This document shows, one piece after another, positions 1-7,354 of a stretch of DNA of 62,909 bases; position 1 is the first letter of the stretch, and each line of letters opens with the position of its first letter. The stretch covers positions 1 through 62,909 of the forward strand of contig CAJWCP010000004.1 in NCBI GenBank assembly GCA_913031595.1. Reading direction: 5' to 3'. The position numbers were made by a program, and so were the translations under genes. Source of the DNA: an uncultured Flavobacteriales bacterium. GTDB lineage: Bacteria > Bacteroidota > Bacteroidia > Flavobacteriales > BACL11. The notes under the pieces are model-generated. The model made no database searches. It saw nothing but the letters and a program-made list of their open reading frames with translations, and was not told the DNA's origin.

Positions 1-52
1 CACGACCTGCTGATTACAAATCAGCTGCTCTAGCCAGCTGAGCTATATCGGC
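1..52 (-). tRNA. tRNA-Thr (UGU), 3' part cut off by window edge
   Basis: Read on the minus strand, the sequence opens with a GCCGATATAGCTCAG acceptor/D-arm start, followed by a perfect anticodon stem GCTGA/TCAGC. The seven-base loop TTTGTAA gives anticodon TGT (threonine). Only 52 bases are present: the T arm and acceptor 3' end lie beyond base 1. In Flavobacteriia this tRNA usually heads a tRNA cluster leading to tuf, secE and nusG, so those genes are expected just outside the window (family knowledge, not seen). Whether CCA is encoded cannot be judged. Confidence 0.93.
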
Positions 53-186
53 TTAAATAAATTAATGCTCTTTACAAAGAACTATTTCCTTCTTTAGAAG
101 GGCTGCAAATTTATTAAAGTTTTTAATACAAGCAATAAAAAGAATTGTTTTTTTTAAAAAGAAAATAAGAAGATAAGGAAATGATA

Positions 187-474
187 CTATTTTTCTTTGT
201 TTTTTAGGATTTGTTTACGTAAAGCTTGAGAAACCAAATCAGTCGATTCCTCAAAAGAATTTGATTGCTTTTTTGCAAAGTATTCAGAATTTGGAGAATG
301 AAGCTTTATTTCTACTATTTTATTATCATAAGAGCCTGGCTTATCTATTTTAAGAAATACGGTAGCACTAAGAATACTATCATCTATATCTATTAACTTA
401 TCTACTCTCTTATTAATAAAAAGTTTTAACTTATCATTTGCTGAAAAATGTATGGACTGTATTTGAATATTCAT
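187..474 (-). CDS. hpf: Short-form ribosome hibernation promoting factor (HPF/RaiA family)
   Basis: This 95-residue protein has the single S30Ae/HPF fold expected of short HPF: an N-terminal strand (MNIQIQSIHFSA), a helix with KLKLFINKRVDKL, and a paired-strand region ending in a basic helix. It binds the 30S subunit near the decoding centre and promotes inactive 100S or 70S ribosomes in stationary phase. It lacks the C-terminal dimerisation domain of long HPF. It starts 10 bases after the xerC stop codon, consistent with co-transcription from the rpsU-xerC direction, and lies just before tRNA-Thr. The order rpsU-xerC-hpf-tRNA is a well-known flavobacterial arrangement, which supports the call. 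Confidence 0.9.
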   Translation of the reverse strand: MNIQIQSIHFSANDKLKLFINKRVDKLIDIDDSILSATVFLKIDKPGSYDNKIVEIKLHSPNSEYFAKKQSNSFEESTDLVSQALRKQILKNKEK

Positions 475-484
475 AATAATTCTT

Positions 485-1351
485 TTATGCTCTAGGATGA
501 GCTTGTTTATAAACTAATTTCAATTTATCAATTGTATTGTGAGTGTAAATCTGAGTAGCACTTAAATTAGCGTGACCTAACAATTCTTTTATCGCATTAA
601 TATCTGCTCCATTATTTAACATGTGCGTAGCAAAAGTATGACGTAATATATGAGGACTTCTCTTTTCCAAAGTACTAATTTCTCCAATATATTTATTAAC
701 GACCCTATATACGAGTTTAGTATATAATTTCTCAAACTTTGAAGTAGTAAATAAAAATTCTTTAAGTTGATATGTACTAATAAAAGACTCTAATCGTTCT
801 AGCATATTATCTAACAAGGGTATAAGTCTTTCTTTATTTCTTTTACCAATCACCTTAACAACTCCATTCTGGAAGTCTATAGATCTAACCCTAAGCTCTA
901 TAAGCTCAGATAAGCGAATACCTGTAAAATAAAAAAACTCTATGATCAATTTATCACGTTCACCAACAAATCCTGACTTAAAATCTATCTTATCTAATAA
1001 TTCTTTTATCTGAAATTCTTCAATGAATACTGGTAATCTTTTTTTTGATTTAGGAGGAATAATCTTTAACATAGGATTCTCTTTCACTACTCCTTTTTTA
1101 AGAAGAAATCTAAAGTATGTTCTTAAAGTAGATATTTTTCTATTTATAGAAACAGGCTGAATTCCCTCTTCTAACAAAGACGCAATCCAACTTCTAGTTA
1201 ACTGGAAATTAATTTCTGTTACATGCGAGATATTAAATTCTAAAGACAAATAATTACTAAATTGACTAAGATCAACGGAATAAGACTGGATAGTGTGATC
1301 CGAAAGTCTTCTCTCAGTAGTAATGTATTGAAGAAATTCATTAATAAACAT
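485..1351 (-). CDS. xerC: Tyrosine recombinase XerC/XerD family
   Basis: A 288-residue site-specific recombinase of normal length. An N-terminal SAM-like core-binding domain spans about residues 1-85, and the catalytic domain covers about 105-285. All catalytic residues are visible: Arg146 in TGIRLSEL, Lys170 in the beta-hairpin, His234-x-x-Arg237 in PHILRHTFATH, His260 in LLGHANL, and the nucleophile Tyr269 in QIYTHN. It probably resolves chromosome dimers at dif with a partner recombinase. The gene lies between rpsU and hpf, the usual place for xerC in Flavobacteriia, and is not associated with integrase-type mobile DNA. XerC versus XerD assignment rests on this context. Confidence 0.9.
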   Translation of the reverse strand: MFINEFLQYITTERRLSDHTIQSYSVDLSQFSNYLSLEFNISHVTEINFQLTRSWIASLLEEGIQPVSINRKISTLRTYFRFLLKKGVVKENPMLKIIPPKSKKRLPVFIEEFQIKELLDKIDFKSGFVGERDKLIIEFFYFTGIRLSELIELRVRSIDFQNGVVKVIGKRNKERLIPLLDNMLERLESFISTYQLKEFLFTTSKFEKLYTKLVYRVVNKYIGEISTLEKRSPHILRHTFATHMLNNGADINAIKELLGHANLSATQIYTHNTIDKLKLVYKQAHPRA

Positions 1352-1353
1352 AA

Positions 1354-1395
1354 AAACCTTTTATCTGTATAACGAAATTACAAATAAAAAGGTTT
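1354..1395 (-). other. Inverted repeat between rpsU and xerC
   Basis: AAACCTTTT (1354-1362) and AAAAGGTTT (1387-1395) are perfect 9-base inverted arms separated by 24 bases. On the minus strand the second arm runs into TTTTT immediately before the xerC ATG. It could be a weak terminator or attenuator between rpsU and xerC, or a structure that masks the xerC start. The large loop makes this tentative. Confidence 0.35.
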
Positions 1396-1420
1396 GAAAA
1401 CTATAGAAAAAATATATTTT

Positions 1421-1612
1421 CTAATCCAAATCTCTTAAAATATTCTGAGAATAAACAGCTTTCTGTTTTCTGACGCGTAATCTTTCAGACTTTTTAATAT
1501 ATTGTTTTCTTGCTCTAATCTGAAGCAAAGTTCCAGTCTTTAAAAACTTTCTTTTAAAACGCTTTAAAGCTCTATCAATATTTTCTCCGTCTTTTACTGG
1601 TATTACTAACAT
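1421..1612 (-). CDS. rpsU: 30S ribosomal protein bS21
   Basis: A 63-residue basic protein with the bS21 signature (MLVIPVKDGENIDRALKRFK, then RARKQYIKKSERLRVRKQ). It sits on the 30S platform near the 16S rRNA 3' end. Tyr54 is present (KAVY); this residue is reported in the Flavobacterium johnsoniae ribosome to help sequester the anti-Shine-Dalgarno. That literature also says many flavobacterial rpsU genes carry a strong Shine-Dalgarno used for autoregulation. Here the 25 or so leader bases (ending TTAGAAAAAATTT before ATG) show no AGGAGG-like sequence. Its own promoter lies at 1643-1673. xerC and hpf follow downstream. Confidence 0.97.
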   Translation of the reverse strand: MLVIPVKDGENIDRALKRFKRKFLKTGTLLQIRARKQYIKKSERLRVRKQKAVYSQNILRDLD

Positions 1613-1642
1613 AAATTTTTTCTAATTCTAAATTTTGGTTTG

Positions 1643-1673
1643 CAAAAATATAAATATCTTAAACACTAACAAA
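1643..1673 (-). promoter_or_regulatory. Bacteroidota-type promoter of rpsU
   Basis: On the minus strand TTTG (1673-1670) is followed by exactly 19 bases and TATTTTTG (1650-1643). This is a full match to the Bacteroidota -33 TTTG / -7 TAnnTTTG consensus. The predicted start site is near 1637, about 25 bases before the rpsU ATG. It lies just after the stop codon of the acyl-CoA dehydrogenase gene, so rpsU has an independent start. Confidence 0.8.
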
Positions 1674-1676
1674 TAA

Positions 1677-2813
1677 TTAGATGATTTGTTTAGCAATTAC
1701 CAATTTCTGAATCTCAGAAGTTCCTTCTCCAATAGTACACAATTTAGCGTCTCTGTAATATCTTTCTACCGAAAAATCTTTTGTATACCCATATCCCCCT
1801 AGTATTTGTACTGCATCATTAGCTGTCTTTACTGCTATTTCTGAAGAATAATACTTTGCCATAGCTCCCTCTAATGTAACCTTCTTACCATTATTTTTGG
1901 CCTCTGCAGCTCGATATATTAATAATTCAGAAGCTTCAATCTCAGTAGCCATATCTGCTAATTTAAACGCAATAGCCTGAAATTTTGATATTGGCTTCCC
2001 AAATTGCTCCCTTTCTTTTGAATATTGTAAAGCTACCTGATATGCTCCTTTTGCAATTCCTAAAGCAAGTGCTGCTATTGAGATTCTTCCCCCATCTAAA
2101 ACCTTCATCGCTTGAATAAAACCATCACCAACATTACCCAAGAGATTAGCATGAGGAACTTTACAATTATCAAAAATAAGCTCTGCAGTTTCTGAAGCTC
2201 TCATTCCTAATTTATCTAATTTATTAGCTGAGGTAAAACCCGGAGTTCCTTTTTCAACAACAAAAGCTGTCATGCCGTGAGAATCACCCTTCTCTCCAGT
2301 TCTAACCACAACTACAGATAGATCTCCTGACACAGCATGTGTAATAAAATTCTTACAACCATTTAAAATCCAATTATCTCCATCTTTTATAGCTGTAGTT
2401 GCCATTCCACCCGCATCTGAACCTGTGTTGTGCTCTGTTAAACCCCAGGCTCCAATCCATTCGCCTGTAGCTAATTTAGGTAACCATCTTTCTTTTTGTA
2501 ATTTATTTCCAAATTGAAGAATATGACCTGTACAAAGAGAATTATGAGCAGCCATGGACAAACCAATAGATGGATCCAAAATAGCTAACTGTTCTATTGC
2601 TGTAACATATTCGTTATAAGAAAAACCAGCTCCTCCATATTCCTCAGGAACAAGTACCCCCATTAAGCCAAGTTCTCCTAACTTCTTAAGAACTTCAATA
2701 GGAAAAATTTGATGATCATCCCATTCCCTAACAAAAGGGGTTATTTCTTTTTTACCAAATTGCTGAATCATATCAACAATCATTTTCTGATTATCATGAT
2801 AATTAAAATCCAT
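1677..2813 (-). CDS. Acyl-CoA dehydrogenase (short/medium-chain type)
   Basis: A 378-residue flavoenzyme that introduces the trans-2 double bond in acyl-CoA during beta-oxidation or branched amino acid catabolism. It has both family signatures: the substrate/FAD loop GLTEHNTGSDAGG (about residues 126-138) and, near the C-terminus, QILGGYGYTKDFSVERYYRD. The following IGEGTSEIQ holds the catalytic-base Glu typical of short/medium-chain members. Length is normal for the butyryl-CoA dehydrogenase group. The gene starts one base after the apt stop region (2813 versus 2815), so it is probably transcribed with apt and the alanine symporter. Chain-length specificity cannot be fixed from sequence. Confidence 0.92.
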   Translation of the reverse strand: MDFNYHDNQKMIVDMIQQFGKKEITPFVREWDDHQIFPIEVLKKLGELGLMGVLVPEEYGGAGFSYNEYVTAIEQLAILDPSIGLSMAAHNSLCTGHILQFGNKLQKERWLPKLATGEWIGAWGLTEHNTGSDAGGMATTAIKDGDNWILNGCKNFITHAVSGDLSVVVVRTGEKGDSHGMTAFVVEKGTPGFTSANKLDKLGMRASETAELIFDNCKVPHANLLGNVGDGFIQAMKVLDGGRISIAALALGIAKGAYQVALQYSKEREQFGKPISKFQAIAFKLADMATEIEASELLIYRAAEAKNNGKKVTLEGAMAKYYSSEIAVKTANDAVQILGGYGYTKDFSVERYYRDAKLCTIGEGTSEIQKLVIAKQII

Positions 2814-2814
2814 A

Positions 2815-3342
2815 TTAATAATTTATTAAACTAATTATATTATCTGAATATTGCTTTATTCTTTGTTCACCACTTAAATCTTCTAAATTAACAATAAATG
2901 TAAAACCCGCAATATTTGCCTCTAATCTCTGTATTAAAGCAGAAGCAGCACAAGCTGTCCCTCCAGTGGCTAAAAGATCATCATGAATCAATACATTCCA
3001 TCCTTCTTTAATATCAAATCTATGCACCTCTACTTCTGCAAAGCCATATTCAAGCTCATATTTACAACTTATAGTATCTCCTGGCAACTTACCTACTTTA
3101 CGAATTGGTATAAATGGTAAATTCATCTTATTTGCTAAAAGAAAACCAAATAAAAAACCTCTACTTTCTACTCCAACTATTACATCAATATCAATTCCAT
3201 CTAACTTATCGATAAAAGCATCTGTAATTTCATTACTAAGATCTGAATCCAATAATAACGAAGTAATATCCTTAAAATTAATACCTTGTTTAGGGAAATT
3301 AGGTACTTCGCGTATTATTTGATCAATTTTCTTTTCTATCAA
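2815..3342 (-). CDS. apt: Adenine phosphoribosyltransferase
   Basis: This 175-residue type I phosphoribosyltransferase salvages adenine to AMP using PRPP. The N-terminal signature VPNFPKQGINFKDIT and the PRPP-binding loop VLIHDDLLATGGTA (residues 117-130) are intact. VESRGFLFG (58-66) is the adenine PRT hallmark preceding the flexible loop. Length matches the family. It sits between the symporter (12 bases upstream) and the acyl-CoA dehydrogenase (one base downstream), consistent with a three-gene transcript. Confidence 0.96.
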   Translation of the reverse strand: MIEKKIDQIIREVPNFPKQGINFKDITSLLLDSDLSNEITDAFIDKLDGIDIDVIVGVESRGFLFGFLLANKMNLPFIPIRKVGKLPGDTISCKYELEYGFAEVEVHRFDIKEGWNVLIHDDLLATGGTACAASALIQRLEANIAGFTFIVNLEDLSGEQRIKQYSDNIISLINY

Positions 3343-3354
3343 TTTTAATCTTTA

Positions 3355-4929
3355 TTATTTGTTAGACTTTATTCCTTTAAGATATTTAACCAATTCTTCT
3401 TTAACTTTTGGATATAAAAAGAAAAGACCTATCATATTAGGGAAAATAAGAGCTAAAATCATGGCGTCTGAGAACCCCCATACCGCATCCATATTGGCAG
3501 CAGCTCCTATTATAATAAAAAGTAAAAATAAAACTTTATAGGCTAAATCAGAAAACTTACTCTTACCAAACAAATACATCCAGGATTGTAATCCGTAATA
3601 AGACCAAGATATCATAGTAGAAATAGCAAATAAAATAATTGCAATAGTTAGGACAACTGGGAACCAAGGAATCGCATCTGCAAAAGCCATAGAAGTAAGA
3701 ACAGCTCCCTCTACCTTCTGCCCATCAATAATAACATCGCCGCCATATTCAAAAATACCTGCACTATTATACATTATAATCACTAATGCCGTCATTGTAC
3801 AAATAACAACTGTATCTATAAATGGTTCCAAAAGAGCAACAACCCCCTCAGAAGCTGGGTATTTTGTTTTAACAGCTGAATGTGCAATAGATGCTGAACC
3901 TGCTCCTGCCTCATTAGAAAAGGCTGCTCTTTGAAAACCTACAATCATTACTCCAATTAATCCTCCAAATCCTGCCTCCATACTAAATGCATTAGAAAAA
4001 ATAAGCCCAAAAGCATCATCAATATAACTAAAGTTAGAAAAAATAATAAATAAACATGCAAGCACATATATGATAGCCATAAATGGCACCACCTTCTCAG
4101 TAACTGAGGCAATCCTTTTTATTCCACCAATAATTACAATTCCAACTAATATTGCCAAAGCAATACCAATCAAAGTTCCTACACTACCTCCAGTCATCCC
4201 TAACATAGAGGCAATCTGTAAAGCAGCCTGATTAGATTGAGCTGCATTGCCTCCTCCAAAAGAAGCTCCCACACAAAGTATTGCAAAAAGTACCGCCAAT
4301 CCTTTTCCTAATTTCTCATAACCTCCTTCCTTAAGACCTTTGCTCAAATAATACATAGGTCCCCCATACACAGTACCATCTGCGCCAACATCCCTATATC
4401 TTACTCCTAAAGTACATTCTACAAATTTTGTTGACATACCTATAAGCCCACATATAATCATCCAAAATGTAGCACCAGGGCCCCCTAGAGCAATAGCTAA
4501 AGCAACACCAGCAATATTTCCAAGACCTACAGTACCTGAAACTGCAGTAGCTAGAGCCTGGAAATGACTCACCTCACCTTCTTTGCTCTCATCTCTTATA
4601 GTATCTACAATATCACCATCAATAGTCATTTCTGTCTTCCCTGTCCCATGTTCTAACTGATCATATTTTCCTCTAACTGTATTAATCGCTGTAGGAAAAT
4701 GAGTAATATTTACAAAAGAAAAACGAATCGTAAAAAAGAGTGCCCCAAAAACTAATAACAATAATACAAATGGAATACTGATCTCATCAGTAAATGATAT
4801 AGGATATAGAACAATATTTCCCCATGTATCTGCAATTGGCTTAAACCATTCGTTAATACGCTCATCTAAACCTTTTGCTTCTAACATAAAAGGTATTAAT
4901 AAAATAGATATAAGTAATAGTCTTTTCAT
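3355..4929 (-). CDS. Alanine/glycine:cation symporter (AGCS family)
   Basis: A 524-residue inner-membrane protein with roughly ten hydrophobic segments. AGCS hallmarks are GTVGLGNIAGVALAIALGGPG followed by TKFVECTLGVRYRD, and the later FSNEAGAGSASIAHSA. It is expected to import alanine or glycine with Na+ (or H+). The first about 20 residues look like a signal sequence (MKRLLLISILLIPFMLEAKG), an extension common in Bacteroidota members. A charged loop at about residues 95-120 (DGDIVDTIRDESKEGE) lengthens the protein over the usual 450-500. It is the first gene of the group symporter-apt-acyl-CoA dehydrogenase. Confidence 0.93.
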   Translation of the reverse strand: MKRLLLISILLIPFMLEAKGLDERINEWFKPIADTWGNIVLYPISFTDEISIPFVLLLLVFGALFFTIRFSFVNITHFPTAINTVRGKYDQLEHGTGKTEMTIDGDIVDTIRDESKEGEVSHFQALATAVSGTVGLGNIAGVALAIALGGPGATFWMIICGLIGMSTKFVECTLGVRYRDVGADGTVYGGPMYYLSKGLKEGGYEKLGKGLAVLFAILCVGASFGGGNAAQSNQAALQIASMLGMTGGSVGTLIGIALAILVGIVIIGGIKRIASVTEKVVPFMAIIYVLACLFIIFSNFSYIDDAFGLIFSNAFSMEAGFGGLIGVMIVGFQRAAFSNEAGAGSASIAHSAVKTKYPASEGVVALLEPFIDTVVICTMTALVIIMYNSAGIFEYGGDVIIDGQKVEGAVLTSMAFADAIPWFPVVLTIAIILFAISTMISWSYYGLQSWMYLFGKSKFSDLAYKVLFLLFIIIGAAANMDAVWGFSDAMILALIFPNMIGLFFLYPKVKEELVKYLKGIKSNK

Positions 4930-4973
4930 TTTATTTAATTTTAATTATTTTTTCTACAGTTCCATAATCATAA

Positions 4974-5007
4974 ATATAAAAGAACAGTCAATTCATGTCT
5001 TTTATAT
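4974..5007. other. AT-rich inverted repeat between RmlD-like gene and symporter
   Basis: ATATAAAAGA (4974-4983) and TCTTTTATAT (4998-5007) form a perfect 10-base inverted repeat with a 14-base loop. It lies 3' of the RmlD-like gene and 5' of the symporter on the minus strand. It could terminate the upstream operon or form the symporter leader. There is no clear T-run, so the role is uncertain. Confidence 0.4.
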
Positions 5008-5030
5008 CCCCACCCAACAAGCCTACAATA

Positions 5031-5933
5031 TTAAGAATTTTTCAATTGTTTATCAACTATAGATAAAGCCTCTTTAAAGCTATGGGGTTTATAACCAAGT
5101 ATCTTTTTAGCTTTATCTAAAATAAAGCCTGTTTTAGGAGGTCTAGCAGCCTTTTGATTGAGAGTGCTAGTACTAATTCTATTTAGCTTATTTACATTAT
5201 AACCATAATAATTAGCAATATTTTCAACCATTTCATAAATACTCATAATATCTTTTCCTGATATGTGAAAGATGCCATGCGCTTTCTTTCTAGCTACTAA
5301 AAGACAAGCTTCCGCTAAATCTTCGGCAAGTGTTGGGGCACGAAATTGATCATCAATAATATTTAACTTTTCTTCTTTTTCTAAAGCCCCTTTTGCCCAA
5401 AGCACAATATTTCCTTTACTAAGATTCTCTCCCACACCAAACACAATAATAGTTCTAAGAATTGTCCAGTCTACATTATGATTATATAATATCTTCTCAG
5501 ATTTTAATTTAGAAAGACCATAATATGAAATAGGATTAGGCGTATCATCCTCACCATAAGGACCATCTAGACCGTCAAAAATGAAATCAGTTGAAATATG
5601 TATCAAATGTGCATTTATACTTGCACAGCTATTCGCTAGAAAGGAAACCGCATCAACATTAATCCTATCACATGATTCTTTTTCTTCTTCACATAAATCT
5701 ACATTAGTCATAGCAGCAGTATTAATAACAATATCAGGAGACTGATCAGATATAATCTTTTTTACCTCATTCTCAGATGTAACATCTAAAGAAAGATATG
5801 TGTATTTTTGACTCCTACTGAGTCTGTTCTCTCCTTTAGAAGTTGCAATAACTTCTATATTATCATCTTCAATTAATCTATGTAAAAGCTTTTGCCCTAA
5901 CAATCCATTACTACCTGTAATCAATATCTTCAT
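5031..5933 (-). CDS. RmlD-like SDR family sugar-nucleotide reductase
   Basis: A 300-residue extended short-chain dehydrogenase of the dTDP-4-dehydrorhamnose reductase (RmlD) family. The Rossmann motif GSNGLLG (residues 7-13) opens the protein, HISTDFIFDG (112-121) carries the catalytic Ser/Thr, and Tyr138-x-x-x-Lys142 is the catalytic pair in YYGLSK. Length is normal. No rmlA, rmlB or rmlC lies nearby; instead it ends the purM-prfA-pyrF-PspC operon, its ATG overlapping the 54-aa PspC stop codon by one base. A rhamnose role is therefore not established. It may reduce another nucleotide sugar or serve envelope glycan or methionine adenosyltransferase-type functions, as relatives do. Confidence 0.8.
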   Translation of the reverse strand: MKILITGSNGLLGQKLLHRLIEDDNIEVIATSKGENRLSRSQKYTYLSLDVTSENEVKKIISDQSPDIVINTAAMTNVDLCEEEKESCDRINVDAVSFLANSCASINAHLIHISTDFIFDGLDGPYGEDDTPNPISYYGLSKLKSEKILYNHNVDWTILRTIIVFGVGENLSKGNIVLWAKGALEKEEKLNIIDDQFRAPTLAEDLAEACLLVARKKAHGIFHISGKDIMSIYEMVENIANYYGYNVNKLNRISTSTLNQKAARPPKTGFILDKAKKILGYKPHSFKEALSIVDKQLKNS

Positions 5934-6097
5934 TAATACTGACTAGGTTTTATTAAATACAATAAGAAATATAAAAGAAGTGGAGATCCAAACCCAAACA
6001 GTAAAGCAGCAATAAAAATAATTCTTAAACCACTCACATCAAGATCAAACCTTTCTGAAAGCCAAGAACAAACTCCAAGCATTTTTCGTTTACTCAT
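5933..6097 (-). CDS. PspC domain membrane protein, 54 aa
   Basis: A short gene reading MSKRKMLGVCSWLSERFDLD, then VSGLRIIFIAALLFGFGSPL and a second hydrophobic stretch ending IKPSQY. This is a canonical minimal PspC domain: the GVCSWLSERFDLDVSGLRIIF core followed by a Gly/Pro-containing transmembrane hairpin. The ATG lies 8 bases inside the end of the preceding coiled-coil gene, and its TAA overlaps the ATG of the RmlD-like gene by one base. This tight coupling supports real translation. In proteobacteria PspC is the membrane sensor of the phage shock response. Here its role is inferred only. Its short length makes it easy to overlook. Confidence 0.85.
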   Translation of the reverse strand: MSKRKMLGVCSWLSERFDLDVSGLRIIFIAALLFGFGSPLLLYFLLYLIKPSQY

Positions 6098-6308
6098 CTT
6101 TTCTTAATCGAATTAATTGCTCAATCTTATCAAGTATAACCTCTTCAAGACCCATAATAGAATCTTCTACTTTTAAAATCTGTTTCTCCAACTCAATAAT
6201 TTTATCTTGTTTCTTCTTAGATTTTTGAATATCAATAATAAGCCACGCAAAAGCTACTAACTCTATAACTAATAATAATATGGTAAGTATAAGTTGAAGA
6301 TTATCCAT
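6090..6308 (-). CDS. Small membrane-anchored coiled-coil protein, PspB-like architecture
   Basis: A 72-residue protein with an N-terminal transmembrane helix (about residues 4-26, LQLILTILLLVIELVAFAWL), a basic KSKKKQDK patch, and a heptad-like charged helix to the end (IIELEKQILKVEDSIMGLEE). Size and layout match proteobacterial PspB (about 75 aa, one N-terminal membrane helix plus cytoplasmic coiled coil), although I cannot claim sequence homology. It is sandwiched between two PspC-type genes, 2 bases after one and overlapping the next by 8. PspB and PspC act together in enterobacteria, so the position fits a PspB-like partner. Otherwise of unknown function. Confidence 0.7.
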   Translation of the reverse strand: MDNLQLILTILLLVIELVAFAWLIIDIQKSKKKQDKIIELEKQILKVEDSIMGLEEVILDKIEQLIRLRKDE

Positions 6309-6310
6309 TT

Positions 6311-6532
6311 TTACAAATCAAATACACTTCTACGTTTTTTATATCTGAGATAATCTCTTAACTTCAATGAGAATAACATACACAAATATATTAAAATAGT
6401 GATAGTATTAGTAAAGGTTGCATAAATAAAGAACAATCGAATAAAAGAAGTTTTAATACCTATTCTAGCACTCCACCAGGCACTAACACCAAAAATCTGC
6501 TTTTCAAAAATATTCCTTAAAAAACTTATCAT
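6311..6532 (-). CDS. PspC domain-like membrane protein, 73 aa
   Basis: This 73-residue protein follows the PspC plan: QIFGVSAWWSARIGIKTSFI, then RLFFIYATF, a transmembrane stretch (about residues 32-55), and a basic C-terminus (LRYKKRRSVFDL). The Gly-Val-x-Ala-x-x-x-x-x-x-Gly-Ile spacing and the following Ile-Arg-Leu-x-Phe match the PspC core. It is more divergent than the 54-aa PspC encoded just downstream. Three bases separate it from the pyrF stop codon, so it is co-transcribed with purM-prfA-pyrF. Membrane location is inferred from hydrophobicity. Confidence 0.75.
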   Translation of the reverse strand: MISFLRNIFEKQIFGVSAWWSARIGIKTSFIRLFFIYATFTNTITILIYLCMLFSLKLRDYLRYKKRRSVFDL

Positions 6533-6535
6533 AAA

Positions 6536-7354
6536 CTAACCCTTATACTTCAACAAAATTTTTTGCATCTGCTCCTGTATTTTACTTGCTTCCTCTCTAG
6601 ATTTATCTGCAAAATCAATATCCGATCCAGCATAAATTATAGACCTTGAAGAATTAACCAACAAACCACAATCTTTATTCATAGCAAAAGTAGCAACCTG
6701 CTCTAAATCTCCCCCCTGAGCTCCAACACCAGGCACTAATAAGAAATGATTTGGGATTATATTTCTAATTTTTTCTAATTCTCTGGTCCTAGTTGCCCCA
6801 ACAACATACATCATATTATTCTCAGAACCTAATTTTGCAGATACTTCTAACACATGTTCAAAAAACTTTTTTCCATACTTATCTTCTAAATGTTGAAAAT
6901 CTAAACTACCATTATTAGAGGTAAGTGCTAAAAGAATCACCCACTTCCCTTTAAATTCTAAAAAAGGATGTATAGAATCTGAACCCATATATGGAGACAC
7001 AGTAATAGAATCAAAATCTAAAGTTTCAAAGAAAGTCTTAGCATACATATTAGAAGTGTTTCCTATATCTCCTCTTTTAGCGTCAGCAATAGTAAAAATA
7101 TCATGAGGAATATAATCTAAAGTCTTCTTAAGAGATTGCCAGCCTTTCTCCCCTAAACTTTCATAAAAAGCAATATTAGGCTTATATGCCACACATAAAT
7201 CCTTAGTAGCATCTATTATCTTCTTGTTAAATTCAAAAACTGGATCTTCAAATCTTAAAAGATGATTGGGAATTTTAGAGATATCTGTATCTAAACCTAT
7301 ACATAAAAAAGATTCTTTAAGTCGTATCTGATCTATAAGTTCTTTTCTAGTCAT
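6536..7354 (-). CDS. pyrF: Orotidine 5'-phosphate decarboxylase, type 2
   Basis: This enzyme decarboxylates OMP to UMP, the last step of de novo pyrimidine synthesis. At 272 residues it fits the longer type 2 subfamily (about 270-280) rather than the 230-residue E. coli form. The catalytic tetrad region reads [13 protein letters not shown], giving Asp91, Lys93 and Asp96. CIGLDTD near residue 20 and VGATRTREL further on are also typical. It overlaps the prfA end by 8 bases and is followed after 3 bases by a PspC-like gene. Confidence 0.95.
   Translation of the reverse strand: MTRKELIDQIRLKESFLCIGLDTDISKIPNHLLRFEDPVFEFNKKIIDATKDLCVAYKPNIAFYESLGEKGWQSLKKTLDYIPHDIFTIADAKRGDIGNTSNMYAKTFFETLDFDSITVSPYMGSDSIHPFLEFKGKWVILLALTSNNGSLDFQHLEDKYGKKFFEHVLEVSAKLGSENNMMYVVGATRTRELEKIRNIIPNHFLLVPGVGAQGGDLEQVATFAMNKDCGLLVNSSRSIIYAGSDIDFADKSREEASKIQEQMQKILLKYKG

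Noticed and set aside
485-1351. Integrase of a mobile element next to a tRNA gene
   Set aside because: The tyrosine recombinase next to tRNA-Thr looks like an integration site, but the rpsU-xerC-hpf-tRNA order is the conserved housekeeping arrangement, and no attachment repeats or phage genes are seen.
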